Source: Rhodococcus sp. 105337 (GTDB lineage Bacteria > Actinomycetota > Actinomycetes > Mycobacteriales > Mycobacteriaceae). From it: 64,000 bases of DNA. The position numbers and the translations under genes were made by a program. Below are positions 1-10,899 of this stretch, piece by piece (position 1 is the first letter of the stretch; each line of letters starts with the position of its first letter). The notes below the pieces were generated by a model that was given only the letters and a program-made list of their open reading frames with translations, had not been told where the DNA came from and made no database searches. The DNA is taken from assembly GCF_012844225.1 (NCBI RefSeq), contig NZ_JABAGQ010000006.1, positions 207,676 to 271,675 of the forward strand, written 5' to 3'.

Positions 1-626
1 GCGTGGTCGCCCGAGAGGAGCACCGCCGGTACGTCCAGTCCACGCCAACTGGCGGGCCGCGTATAGCTCGGTCCCTCGAGGAGTCCGTCGGAGAAGGAAT
101 CTTCCTGGTGCGACTGCTGATTGCCGAGGACGCCGGGGAGCAACCTGACGACGGCCTCGACCATGACGAGTACCGCGACTTCCCCGCCGATCAGTACGTA
201 GTCCCCGATGCTCACTTCCTCGACGCGCACGCGGCGGGCCGCGTCGTCGAAGACACGTTGGTCGATGCCTTCGTACCTGCCGCACGCGAAGACGATGCGC
301 TTCTCCTGCGACCAGCGCTGGGCGGTGGCCTGGTCGAACGGCCGCCCCGCGGGGGTGGGGACGACGAGCAGGACGTCGGGGTCGGTGTCGCCGTCGGGGC
401 CGGCGAGCACGTCGTCGAGGGCAGGCCCCCAGACGGTGGGTTTCATGACCATTCCGGGACCCCCGCCGTACGGCGAGTCGTCGACGGCCTTGTGGACGTC
501 GTGCGTCCAGTCGCGGAGATTGTGGATGTCCACGGAGATCAGGCCTTTGTCGATGGCCTTGCCGAGGAGCGCTGCACGCATCGGTGCGAGATATTCGGGA
601 AAGATGGTGACGACATCGAGTCGCAC
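1..626 (-). CDS. trmD: tRNA (guanine-N1)-methyltransferase TrmD, 3' end cut by window edge
   Basis: SPOUT-family enzyme that methylates G37 of tRNAs using S-adenosylmethionine. Translation on the minus strand from a GTG at 626 begins [16 protein letters not shown], the usual TrmD N-terminus. It then shows [20 protein letters not shown] and the trefoil-knot segment [11 protein letters not shown]. The last visible part contains the [19 protein letters not shown] region typical of the C-terminal domain. About 208 codons are present and the rest lies outside the window. The start is 4 nt after the rimM stop, so the two are almost certainly co-transcribed in the rpsP-khpA-rimM-trmD operon. Confidence 0.95.
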   Translation of the reverse strand, partial: MRLDVVTIFPEYLAPMRAALLGKAIDKGLISVDIHNLRDWTHDVHKAVDDSPYGGGPGMVMKPTVWGPALDDVLAGPDGDTDPDVLLVVPTPAGRPFDQATAQRWSQEKRIVFACGRYEGIDQRVFDDAARRVRVEEVSIGDYVLIGGEVAVLVMVEAVVRLLPGVLGNQQSHQEDSFSDGLLEGPSYTRPASWRGLDVPAVLLSGDH

Positions 627-630
627 GGAA

Positions 631-1230
631 CTACCTGTCTCCCTTGCTGTTCCGCTGTGACGCCTTCGAAGGCGGCTCCCCGAAGTCGGGGTCGAGCAGA
701 CCTTCGGGCGGATCGATCTCGATGACACCGTCCGCGAGAGACACGGTCGGCACGATGTCGGTGACGAACGGGATCAGCAGTTCCGCGCGCTCGTCGTCGA
801 CGGGACGGAGCGAGAGCAGTTCACCGGCGGCCGTGTGCAGCACCTCGCGCACGGTGCCCACCACGGTGCCGCCGTCGGGACGGCCGGCGACGATGCGCAC
901 CGACAGCCCTTCGAGTTCGTGATCGTAGAATTCGTCGGGATCGTCGGACGGCCCCAGGTCGTCGCTGTCGACGACGAACAGGGTTCCGCGCAGCGCGTCC
1001 GCCGTGCTGCGATCGTCAACCCCGGTCAAGCGCAGCAGAAGCCGCCCGGAATGCTCCCGGGCGGCTTCTACCGTGTAGTCCTGCAGGTTCTTCTCGCGGG
1101 GTTTGCGGCCACGCAGGACCGCACCCACAGCAAAGCGCTCCTCGGGTTCGTCGGTGCGAACCTCGACGACCACCTCACCCTTGATGCCGTGCGACTTCGC
1201 CACCCGGCCTACCACGAGCTCCACCTGCAT
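631..1230 (-). CDS. rimM: Ribosome maturation factor RimM
   Basis: Late 30S assembly factor that binds ribosomal protein S19 and helps form the 3' head domain of 16S rRNA. The 199-residue protein starts [20 protein letters not shown] at the ATG at 1230. Upstream in-frame codons lie inside khpA and are not needed. An N-terminal beta-barrel RimM domain is followed by a PRC-barrel domain (about residues 95-175) containing [12 protein letters not shown] and [11 protein letters not shown]. It lies 4 nt after khpA and 4 nt before trmD, the conserved actinobacterial order. A perfect 13-bp inverted repeat lies inside its coding sequence (listed separately). Confidence 0.95.
   Translation of the reverse strand: MQVELVVGRVAKSHGIKGEVVVEVRTDEPEERFAVGAVLRGRKPREKNLQDYTVEAAREHSGRLLLRLTGVDDRSTADALRGTLFVVDSDDLGPSDDPDEFYDHELEGLSVRIVAGRPDGGTVVGTVREVLHTAAGELLSLRPVDDERAELLIPFVTDIVPTVSLADGVIEIDPPEGLLDPDFGEPPSKASQRNSKGDR
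1037..1069 (-). repeat. Perfect 13-bp hairpin inside rimM
   Basis: The arms 1037-1049 and 1057-1069 are exactly complementary and separated by 7 nt. The stem is very GC-rich (core GCCGCCCGG). It sits in the codons for the rimM segment around [11 protein letters not shown]. It looks like a terminator stem, but no U-tract follows on the minus strand. Function is unknown; it may be a coincidence of codon use. Confidence 0.5.
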
Positions 1231-1234
1231 GCGC

Positions 1235-1477
1235 CTATCGGTCGGTGTCGACGACGTCGACGCGAATGCCCCGGCCACCGATGCCGGTGACGAGGGTCCG
1301 CAGCGCGGTGGCGGTACGCCCACCACGACCGATCACCTTGCCGAGATCGTCGGGGTTGACGTGAACCTCGACGGTGCGTCCCCGTCGGCCTGTGATCAGG
1401 TCGACGCGGACGTCATCGGGGTTGGCGACGATTCCACGAACAAGATGCTCGACGGCGTCGGCGACCACGGTGCTCAT
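1235..1477 (-). CDS. khpA: KH-domain RNA-binding protein KhpA
   Basis: Small (80 residues) single KH-domain protein of the KhpA/YlqC family, an RNA-binding regulator linked in other Gram-positives to cell-wall and division control together with KhpB. The RNA-binding GxxG loop is visible as [13 protein letters not shown] (about residues 48-60). Its ATG at 1477 overlaps the rpsP stop by one base (TAATG), which indicates translational coupling. It sits between rpsP and rimM, its usual place in actinobacteria. Confidence 0.92.
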   Translation of the reverse strand: MSTVVADAVEHLVRGIVANPDDVRVDLITGRRGRTVEVHVNPDDLGKVIGRGGRTATALRTLVTGIGGRGIRVDVVDTDR

Positions 1478-1911
1478 TACTCGGCGGCCTCGGTGGACTC
1501 GGCCTCGGTGGCCTCTTCCTTGGCAGCCTTCTTCTTCTTCGGGGTGGTCGCTGCGGCGGCCGGCTCGTTCTCGGCCTGCGCGAGAGCGGCCTGGAACAGC
1601 TCGAGCTTGGACGGCTTGGGCTCTGCGGTCTTCAGGGTGCCCTCGGTGCCCGGCAGGCCCTTGAACTTCTGCCAGTCACCGGTGATCTTCAGAAGGTTGA
1701 GGACGGGCTCGGTCGGCTGTGCGCCGACGCTCAGCCAGTACTGCGCGCGCTCCGAATCGATCTGGATCAGCGACGGCTCTTCCTTGGGGTGGTACTTGCC
1801 GATCGTCTCGATCGCCCGGCCGTTGCGACGGGTACGCGAGTCCGCGATGACCACGCGGTACTGCGGGTTGCGAATCTTGCCGAGACGGGTGAGCTTGATC
1901 TTCACAGCCAT
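1477..1911 (-). CDS. rpsP: 30S ribosomal protein S16
   Basis: S16 is a structural protein of the small subunit body. The start [26 protein letters not shown] is canonical, and the ATG at 1911 follows an AAGGAG ribosome-binding site 8-9 nt upstream. The core domain covers about the first 95 residues. A low-complexity Ala/Glu/Lys tail ([22 protein letters not shown]) brings it to 144 residues, as in other high-GC actinobacteria. It is the first gene of the rpsP-khpA-rimM-trmD unit; the 172 bp upstream contain a plausible promoter. Confidence 0.97.
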   Translation of the reverse strand: MAVKIKLTRLGKIRNPQYRVVIADSRTRRNGRAIETIGKYHPKEEPSLIQIDSERAQYWLSVGAQPTEPVLNLLKITGDWQKFKGLPGTEGTLKTAEPKPSKLELFQAALAQAENEPAAAATTPKKKKAAKEEATEAESTEAAE

Positions 1912-2046
1912 GGCTGAGTTCTCCTTCGAAGCGCACAAGGCGCATGTCACGTGCAATTCGGACGGCGCACCCTTTTGGCACGCCCGGTTTTGCCTCTAAC
2001 CTGTGACCGCCGCGCGGTACGTAACCGGATGCGACGACAGCGGTCC

Positions 2047-2076
2047 ATTCTGCCAGATCGCCGAGCCAGGACGAAA
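2047..2076 (-). promoter_or_regulatory. Candidate promoter of the rpsP operon
   Basis: On the minus strand a -35-like TTTCGT (2071-2076) and a -10-like CAGAAT (2047-2052) are 18 nt apart, about 135 nt upstream of the rpsP start. They lie in the only non-coding stretch before this operon. Neither hexamer is a perfect consensus, so this is an inference. Confidence 0.35.
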
Positions 2077-2083
2077 CCGGAGG

Positions 2084-3190
2084 TCACGCGAGTGACGCAC
2101 TCCGCGTGACGACCGCACCGCGGAGGACGACGAGATCCGGACGTGCTGCCGCGGGGTCCCGGCGCGGGTCCTCGGTGTAGACGATGAAGTCGGCCGGAGT
2201 GCCCGGCTCGAGGCTGGGGTGGCCGAGCCACGTCCGGGCCGCCGACCCGGCCGCGTCGAACGCTTCGGTCGGGCCGAGACCCACGCGGGCGAGTGCGGCG
2301 ATCTCGTCCGCGATCCGGCCGTGCCGGACGTGCCCACCGGCGTCCGTGCCGGCATAGATGGGGACCCCGGCGTCGTGGGCCGCGCCGATCGTGTCGGCGA
2401 CGCGGGCGTGCAAATCCCGCATATGCGCGGCATACACTGGGAAACGCGTTGCGGAATCGGCGATTTCGGGGAAGTTGTCGATGTTGACCAGCGTCGGGAC
2501 GAGCGCGGTGCCCGCTGCCGCCATGGTCGCGATCGTCTCGTCGGTCAGGCCGGTGCCGTGCTCGATGCAGTCGATCCCCGCGGCGAGCAGACCCGGCAAC
2601 GCGTCTTCACCGAACACGTGCGCGGTGACGCGGGCGCCCTCGCGGTGTGCCGCGGCGATCGCCTCGACGAGGATGGCATCGCTCCACAACGGCGCCAGGT
2701 CGCCGCTCCCCCGGTCGATCCAGTCGCCGATCAGTTTGACCCAGCCGTCGCCGGCGCGCGCCTGCCTCACCACCTCCGCGGGAAGTTGCGATTCGTCGTC
2801 CAGTTCGACCGGCAGACCCCGGATATACCGCTTCGGGAGTGCGATGTGACGGCCGGCGCGGACGATGCGCGGCAGGGCCGGATCGTCGTCGAAGCTGCGC
2901 GTGTCGGCGGGAGACCCGGCGTCGCGGAGCAACAGGACGCCCGCGTCCCGCTCGACGATCGCTTGCGCGAGGGCCCCGGCAGCGTCTTCGATGCCGCCGC
3001 CGTAGCGGATTCCGACATGGCAGTGGGCATCGACGAGACCGGGCAGGATCCACCCGCCGGTCGACGCAACCTCGGCGCCGGGAATCGGCTCGGACGCGAA
3101 CATGCCGTCCGAGCCGACCCACAGTTCGACGGGCTCACCGTCGAGCGTCTTTCCCCGAACCGCGAATGCCTCGGCGGTCCCCCCTGCCAC
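2084..3190 (-). CDS. Amidohydrolase family protein (imidazolonepropionase-like)
   Basis: A 368-residue metal-dependent amidohydrolase. The composite-domain start (VELWVGSDGMF...GGWILPGLVDAHCHVG) contains the metal-binding HxH as HCHVG. Further candidate ligands are the His in VTAHVFGEDAL, IEHGTG and the Asp in YAGTDAGGH. A C-terminal LEPGTPADFIVYTEDP strand closes the beta-sandwich, as in imidazolonepropionase, prolidase-type and cytosine-deaminase-like enzymes. The substrate cannot be told from sequence. The start is 6 nt after the ffh stop, so it probably rides on the ffh transcript. No histidine-degradation genes are nearby, so I do not call it HutI. Confidence 0.85.
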   Translation of the reverse strand: MAGGTAEAFAVRGKTLDGEPVELWVGSDGMFASEPIPGAEVASTGGWILPGLVDAHCHVGIRYGGGIEDAAGALAQAIVERDAGVLLLRDAGSPADTRSFDDDPALPRIVRAGRHIALPKRYIRGLPVELDDESQLPAEVVRQARAGDGWVKLIGDWIDRGSGDLAPLWSDAILVEAIAAAHREGARVTAHVFGEDALPGLLAAGIDCIEHGTGLTDETIATMAAAGTALVPTLVNIDNFPEIADSATRFPVYAAHMRDLHARVADTIGAAHDAGVPIYAGTDAGGHVRHGRIADEIAALARVGLGPTEAFDAAGSAARTWLGHPSLEPGTPADFIVYTEDPRRDPAAARPDLVVLRGAVVTRSASLA

Positions 3191-3196
3191 CGGTCG

Positions 3197-4765
3197 CTAC
3201 TTCTTCGGCAGCTTGAACTGCGAGAGGTCGAATCCCTCGAGGCCGGGCGGCAACTCGTCGAGACCCTTCGGCATCTTCGACAGATCCGGCATGCCACCCG
3301 GAAGTCCGCCGGGCAGGCCCGGGAAGCCGCCGGGCAAGCCGCCCCGCACCTTCGGCGGAGTGGGCCCGCGGCCGCCCTTCTTGCCCTTCTTGCCCTTCTT
3401 GGACCGCTGGTTCTTGCGAGAGCCCATGCCCATCTGGCCGGCCATCGCCGTCATCATCTTGCGGGCTTCGAAGAAGCGGTCGACGAGCTGGTTCACGTCG
3501 GAGACCTTCACGCCGGAACCGTTGGCGATACGGAGACGACGCGAACCGTTGATGATCTTCGGGTTCGCCCGCTCGGCCGGGGTCATGCCGCGGATGATCG
3601 CCTGGATGCGGTCGAGCTGCTTCTCGTCGACGTTGGCCAGCGCGTCCTTCATCTGGCCCGCGCCGGGCAGCATGCCCAAGAGGTTTGCGATCGGCCCCAT
3701 CTTGCGGACGGCCATCATCTGGTCGAGGAAGTCCTCGAGCGTGAGCTCTCCCGAACCGATCCGGTTGGCCGTGGCTTCGGCCTGCTCGGCGTCGAAGACC
3801 TGCTCGGCCTGCTCGATGAGGGTGAGCACGTCGCCCATGCCGAGGATCCGGCTCGCCATGCGCTCGGGGTGGAAGACGTCGAAGTCTTCGAGCTTCTCAC
3901 CGGTCGACGCGAACATGATCGGCTGACCGGTCAGTTCGCGGACGCTCAGGGCGGCGCCACCGCGGGCATCGCCGTCCAGCTTGGTCAGCACGACGCCACT
4001 GAATCCGACGCCGGCACGGAAGGCCTCGGCGGTGCTGACGGCATCCTGGCCGATCATCGCGTCGAGGACGAACAGCACCTCGTCGGGATCGACCGCATCG
4101 CGGATCCCGGCGGCCTGAGCCATCAGTTCCTCGTCGATGCCGAGACGACCGGCGGTGTCGACGATCACGACGTCGTACTGCTTGCTCTTCGCCTCGGCGA
4201 TGCCCTGCTCGGCCACCGCGACGGGGTCTGCCGCCGTGATGCCCAGAGCGTTCTCGCCGCCGCCGATGGACGTTCCGGGGTGGGGCGCGAACACCGAGAC
4301 CCCGGCGCGTTCACCGACCACCTGAAGCTGCGTCACGGCACCGGGCCGCTGCAGGTCGCACGCGACGAGCAGTGGCGTGTGGCCCTGATCCTTCAGCCAC
4401 TTCGCCAGCTTGCCGGCGAGGGTCGTCTTACCGGCACCCTGCAGACCGGCGAGCATGATGACCGTCGGAGGGGTCTTCGCGAAGCGCAGCCGGCGCGTCT
4501 CACCGCCGAGGATCGTGACGAGTTCCTCGTTGACGATCTTGACGACCTGCTGCGCGGGGTTGAGCGCGCCGTGCACCTCGGCACCCTTGGCGCGTTCCTT
4601 GATCTTCTTGATGAACTCGCGCACAACGGGAAGGGCGACGTCGGCCTCGAGAAGCGCGAGGCGGATCTCGCGGCACGTGGCGTCGATGTCTGCGTCGGAC
4701 AGGCGTCCCTTGCCCCGCAGGTCCTTCAGGACCCCTGTCAACCTGTCGGAAAGGGATTCGAACAC
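3197..4765 (-). CDS. ffh: Signal recognition particle GTPase Ffh
   Basis: SRP54 homologue that binds 4.5S RNA and signal sequences of nascent inner-membrane proteins and docks on FtsY. Translation starts at a GTG (4765) as VFESLSDRLTGVLKDLRGKG. The NG domain has the P-loop GLQGAGKTT, DTAGRLG and TKLDGDARGG. The Met-rich M domain (MGPIANLLGMLPG, MGMGSRKNQ) follows. The C-terminus is a Lys-rich then Gly/Pro-rich tail (PGGFPGLPGGLPGG), longer than in E. coli but usual in actinobacteria. Length is 522 residues. Its receptor FtsY is encoded 4.6 kb away in the same orientation. Confidence 0.97.
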   Translation of the reverse strand: MFESLSDRLTGVLKDLRGKGRLSDADIDATCREIRLALLEADVALPVVREFIKKIKERAKGAEVHGALNPAQQVVKIVNEELVTILGGETRRLRFAKTPPTVIMLAGLQGAGKTTLAGKLAKWLKDQGHTPLLVACDLQRPGAVTQLQVVGERAGVSVFAPHPGTSIGGGENALGITAADPVAVAEQGIAEAKSKQYDVVIVDTAGRLGIDEELMAQAAGIRDAVDPDEVLFVLDAMIGQDAVSTAEAFRAGVGFSGVVLTKLDGDARGGAALSVRELTGQPIMFASTGEKLEDFDVFHPERMASRILGMGDVLTLIEQAEQVFDAEQAEATANRIGSGELTLEDFLDQMMAVRKMGPIANLLGMLPGAGQMKDALANVDEKQLDRIQAIIRGMTPAERANPKIINGSRRLRIANGSGVKVSDVNQLVDRFFEARKMMTAMAGQMGMGSRKNQRSKKGKKGKKGGRGPTPPKVRGGLPGGFPGLPGGLPGGMPDLSKMPKGLDELPPGLEGFDLSQFKLPKK

Positions 4766-4877
4766 CGAATGCGCTCCTGGGCTATGACGAAGATGCGGAC
4801 AATTCTGCGAACCAGGGTAGCCGCTCCCGATCCACAAGCATCGAGTGCGGCCACCCAGCCGGCAGGATCACGGTCGT

Positions 4878-7746
<2,869 letters not shown>

Positions 7747-7808
7747 CTACTGCGATCACTGCCCGCTGTCTTGGTCTTCTTATCACTTCGGTGCGTTGGA
7801 GAAGTCGT

Positions 7809-9116
7809 TCACTTCAACGCGGTGGCGAAGTCGTATGCGGATTCCGCATGCTCGGCTTCGTCGATTCCGCGGGCTTCTTCCTCGTCCGTCACACGCCAGC
7901 CGAGCGGCTTGAGGGCGTATGCGATCACGAGCGTGACGACACCGGTGAACACCAGGGCGACGACCGCGATGACGATCTGGACCACGAGCTGCTTGTAGTC
8001 GCCGCCGTAGAACAGGCCGGTCTCGGTTCCCAGGAACCCGATGGCGACGGTGCCCCACAGGCCGGAGACGAGGTGCACGCCGACGACGTCGAGCGAGTCG
8101 TCGTAGCCGAACTTGTACTTCAGGCCGACGGCCAGGGCGGACAGCACACCGGCGATGACACCGAGGGCGATCGAGCCGACCGGGCTCAGCGAGCCGGCTG
8201 CCGGAGTGATGGCGACCAGGCCGGCGACGGCACCCGACGCGGCACCGAGGCTGGTGGCCTTGCCGTCACGCAGTCGTTCGGTGAGGAGCCAGCCGAGGAT
8301 CGCGGCGGCGGTTGCGGTGGTGGTGTTGACCCAGGCGAGACCCGCGGTTCCGTCTGCGGCGAATGCCGAACCGGCGTTGAAGCCGAACCAGCCGAACCAC
8401 AGCAGGGCGGCGCCGAGCATGACGAACGGGAGGTTGTGCGGGCGGAACGCGGTGCGTCCGAAGCCGGCGCGCTTGCCGACCACCAGCGCCAGCACGAGGG
8501 CTGCGACACCGGCGTTGATGTGGACCACGGTGCCACCGGCGAAGTCGATCGGTGAGACCGTGGCAACGAGCCCACCTTCACCGTCGTCCGACGTGCCGAA
8601 CAGCTTGGCCGCGAGGCCGTCTTCCGAACCGGAGAGCAGGCCGCCACCCCACACCATGTGGGCGAGCGGGAAGTAGGCGCAGGTGACCCAGATCGCCGCG
8701 AACGCCATCCAGGTTCCGAACTTGACGCGCTCCGACAGAGCACCGCTGATCAGCGCGGTGGTGATGATCGCGAAGGTCACCTGGAAGCCGATGTCGATGA
8801 TCTGCGGGTAGTTTCCGAGACCGGGCAGGAACTCGCCGCTCTCGTCATAGATCGCACCCTGCAGACCGAAGTGCTGGAACGGGTTCGCGAAGATGCCGGC
8901 GATGTCTTGCGAGCCGTAGGACATCGACCAGCCCCACAGGACGTAGACGACGCCGATCACGGCCATCGCCCCGAACGACATCATCATCATGTTCAGGACA
9001 GATTTCGCCCGGGACATTCCGCCGTAGAAGAACGCCAGGCCCGGTGTCATCAACAGCACGAGCGACGCTGCCATCAGCATCCATGCTGCGTCCCCGGTGT
9101 TCACCACTTCCTCCAC
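7809..9116 (-). CDS. amtB: Ammonium transporter AmtB
   Basis: Amt/Rh-family inner-membrane channel for ammonia/ammonium, about eleven transmembrane helices over 435 residues. The first helix follows VNTGDAAWMLMAASLVLLMTPG, and FFYGGMSRAKSVLNMMMMSFG is a family signature. AHMVWGGGLL and DFAGGTVVHINAGVAAL carry the conserved pore region. The chosen GTG at 9116 has a GGGAGG ribosome-binding site 6 nt upstream; a farther ATG at 9182 lacks one. The C-terminal tail GWRVTDEEEARGIDEAEHAESAY is the usual cytoplasmic PII-contact region. It heads amtB-glnB-glnD. Confidence 0.95.
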   Translation of the reverse strand: MEEVVNTGDAAWMLMAASLVLLMTPGLAFFYGGMSRAKSVLNMMMMSFGAMAVIGVVYVLWGWSMSYGSQDIAGIFANPFQHFGLQGAIYDESGEFLPGLGNYPQIIDIGFQVTFAIITTALISGALSERVKFGTWMAFAAIWVTCAYFPLAHMVWGGGLLSGSEDGLAAKLFGTSDDGEGGLVATVSPIDFAGGTVVHINAGVAALVLALVVGKRAGFGRTAFRPHNLPFVMLGAALLWFGWFGFNAGSAFAADGTAGLAWVNTTTATAAAILGWLLTERLRDGKATSLGAASGAVAGLVAITPAAGSLSPVGSIALGVIAGVLSALAVGLKYKFGYDDSLDVVGVHLVSGLWGTVAIGFLGTETGLFYGGDYKQLVVQIVIAVVALVFTGVVTLVIAYALKPLGWRVTDEEEARGIDEAEHAESAYDFATALK

Positions 9117-9182
9117 TTGCAACCTCCCTGTTGGTCGCGCCGGACGGCGCGTCGTCATCGAGGGAAAGCTTGGCGGCGTCAT

Positions 9183-9252
9183 GTTTCATCGGAAGCGCCG
9201 CACTGTTTCGGAGGTGTGAACGACGAACCGGACTGTGTTTCGTCTGTGTTTC
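9183..9252 (-). promoter_or_regulatory. Cluster of GAAAC elements upstream of amtB (candidate GlnR sites)
   Basis: On the minus strand four GAAAC pentamers occur upstream of amtB (plus-strand GTTTC at 9183-9187, 9205-9209, 9237-9241 and 9248-9252). The last two are spaced by exactly 6 nt. Actinobacterial GlnR sites are built from GTnAC/GAAAC half-sites with 6-nt spacing and control amtB-glnB-glnD in relatives. The GTnAC halves are not clearly present, so this is a hypothesis. Confidence 0.35.
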
Positions 9253-9326
9253 GCCTGCGAAGAACAACGGCGCGCACACGGCGTATTCGCCTATTTCGTC
9301 CGATTCATGCGTGGCACGACATGCGA

Positions 9327-9360
9327 GTGGCCGCTCCCCTCTGTCGAGGGAAGCGGCCAC
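9327..9360 (-). terminator. Hairpin terminator after ftsY
   Basis: Arms 9327-9340 and 9347-9360 pair over 14 positions with one mismatch (GTGGCCGCT/AGCGGCCAC core) around a 6-nt loop. It starts 24 nt beyond the ftsY stop on the minus strand. It separates the smc-ftsY unit from amtB and would also leave amtB its own promoter. Confidence 0.75.
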
Positions 9361-9384
9361 ATCGAGCGTGTCGCAGCGGGACCG

Positions 9385-10887
9385 TCAGCCGAGCAGAGCG
9401 TCCACGAATGCCTCCGGCTCGAACGGCGCAAGGTCGTCCGCGCCCTCTCCGAGACCGACGAGCTTGACCGGCACACCGAGCTCGTGCTGAACCTGGAACA
9501 CGATGCCACCCTTGGCGGTGCCGTCGAGCTTGGTGAGGACGACACCGGTGATGTCGACGACGTCGGCGAACACCCGGGCCTGCATGAGACCGTTCTGGCC
9601 GATGGTCGCGTCGAGCACGAGCAGTACCTCGTCGACCGCGGCCTTCTTCTCCACGACGCGCTTGACCTTGCCGAGTTCGTCCATCAAGCCGATCTTGGTG
9701 TGCAGGCGCCCCGCGGTGTCGATCAGGACCGCGTCGACACCGTTCTCGATCCCCTTCGCCACCGCATCGAATGCGACGGCGGCCGGGTCGGCGGAATCCT
9801 TGCCGCGCACCACTTCGGCGCCCACGCGTTCCGCCCAGGTCTGCAACTGATCTGCCGCAGCGGCACGGAAGGTGTCTGCGGCGCCGAGAAGCACCCGGCG
9901 GCCGTCGGCGACGAGCACGCGGGCGAGCTTGCCGGTGGTGGTCGTCTTTCCGGTGCCGTTGACGCCCACCACGAGCAGCACGGCCGGATGGTCCTTGTGC
10001 GGCAATGCGCGGATCGAACGGTCGAGTTCGGGTCGCAACTCGTCGACGAGGACGCTGCGGAGCAGGGCGCGCGCCTCCGCCTCGGTACGGACCGTGTTCA
10101 GTGCGATCTGTTCACGCAGACGATCGACGATCTTGGTCGTGGTCGCGGCACCGAGGTCTGCGACGAGCAGCGTGTCCTCGATCTCCTCCCACGAGTCCTC
10201 GTCGAGGTCGCCGCCGCCGAGCAGCCCGAGCAGGCTCTTGCCGACCGCGGACTGCGAGCGGGCGAGGCGCCCGCGCAGGCGCACGAGCCGGCCGGCGGTG
10301 GGGTCGATCTCGTCCAGGTCGGGCGCGGCCGGTGCAGCGGGCTCGACCGGTGCCGGCGCCAAGTCCGTCTCGACGGTCGTCTCGGTCGTCGGCTGCGTGA
10401 CGACGACGGGCTCGACGGGCTCCGTGGTCTCGGGAACTGCCTCGGGTTCGACGGTCTCCGGCGCCGTCTCGGGTGCAGGAGCGGTCTCGGGAGCGGTCTC
10501 GGGAGCGGTCTCAGGTGCGGGAGCGGTCTCGGGAGCTGCTGCGGGCTCGGCCGGACCGGTTTTCGGCGGGGTCGGCGTGGTCGGCGGCGCCGGAGCCTCC
10601 GTGACCTCGTCCGGCAACGGCACCGTGGGCGGTGCGGGCGCCTTGTCGGGCACCGGCCGCTCGACAGGCTGCGGCGGCGCCGTGGCGGTGGGCCCCTGGG
10701 TGAAACTGAACCCGCTCTGCGCCGTGTAACCGCCGGAGCGGTCCTTGGTGTCGGCGGCGTCGAGCTCAGGCGTGTCCTTCACCTGGAGCGACACCTGTCG
10801 GCGCCGGTACAGCGTCAGACCGACGACGAGCGCAACGAGAACAACCGCCAGGGCGGCCGCGATGATTATCCAAGCTCCGGTACTCAC
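9385..10887 (-). CDS. ftsY: Signal recognition particle receptor FtsY
   Basis: Membrane-associated SRP receptor GTPase. The 500-residue protein begins with a transmembrane helix (AWIIIAAALAVVLVALVVGL) followed by the basic stop RRRQ. A roughly 130-residue disordered Pro/Ala/Thr/Glu linker comes next. The N and G domains occupy the C-terminal 300 residues: GVNGTGKTTTTGKLA, DTAGRLHTKIGLMDE, TKLDGTAKGG and the final GLGEGADDLAPFEPEAFVDALLG. The true membrane anchor is typical of actinobacterial FtsY, unlike the amphipathic helix in E. coli. It lies 12 nt downstream of smc. The linker contains APET-type repeats (separate entry). Confidence 0.97.
   Translation of the reverse strand: MSTGAWIIIAAALAVVLVALVVGLTLYRRRQVSLQVKDTPELDAADTKDRSGGYTAQSGFSFTQGPTATAPPQPVERPVPDKAPAPPTVPLPDEVTEAPAPPTTPTPPKTGPAEPAAAPETAPAPETAPETAPETAPAPETAPETVEPEAVPETTEPVEPVVVTQPTTETTVETDLAPAPVEPAAPAAPDLDEIDPTAGRLVRLRGRLARSQSAVGKSLLGLLGGGDLDEDSWEEIEDTLLVADLGAATTTKIVDRLREQIALNTVRTEAEARALLRSVLVDELRPELDRSIRALPHKDHPAVLLVVGVNGTGKTTTTGKLARVLVADGRRVLLGAADTFRAAAADQLQTWAERVGAEVVRGKDSADPAAVAFDAVAKGIENGVDAVLIDTAGRLHTKIGLMDELGKVKRVVEKKAAVDEVLLVLDATIGQNGLMQARVFADVVDITGVVLTKLDGTAKGGIVFQVQHELGVPVKLVGLGEGADDLAPFEPEAFVDALLG
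10479..10532 (-). repeat. 12-bp in-frame repeats in the ftsY linker
   Basis: Four copies of a GAGCGGTCTCGG-like unit occur at 10479-10490, 10491-10502, 10503-10514 (one mismatch) and 10521-10532. They encode Glu-Thr-Ala-Pro style repeats in the disordered acidic linker between the membrane anchor and the GTPase. In-frame units like this can change copy number without breaking the gene. Confidence 0.8.
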
Positions 10888-10899
10888 GCCCCCATACTG

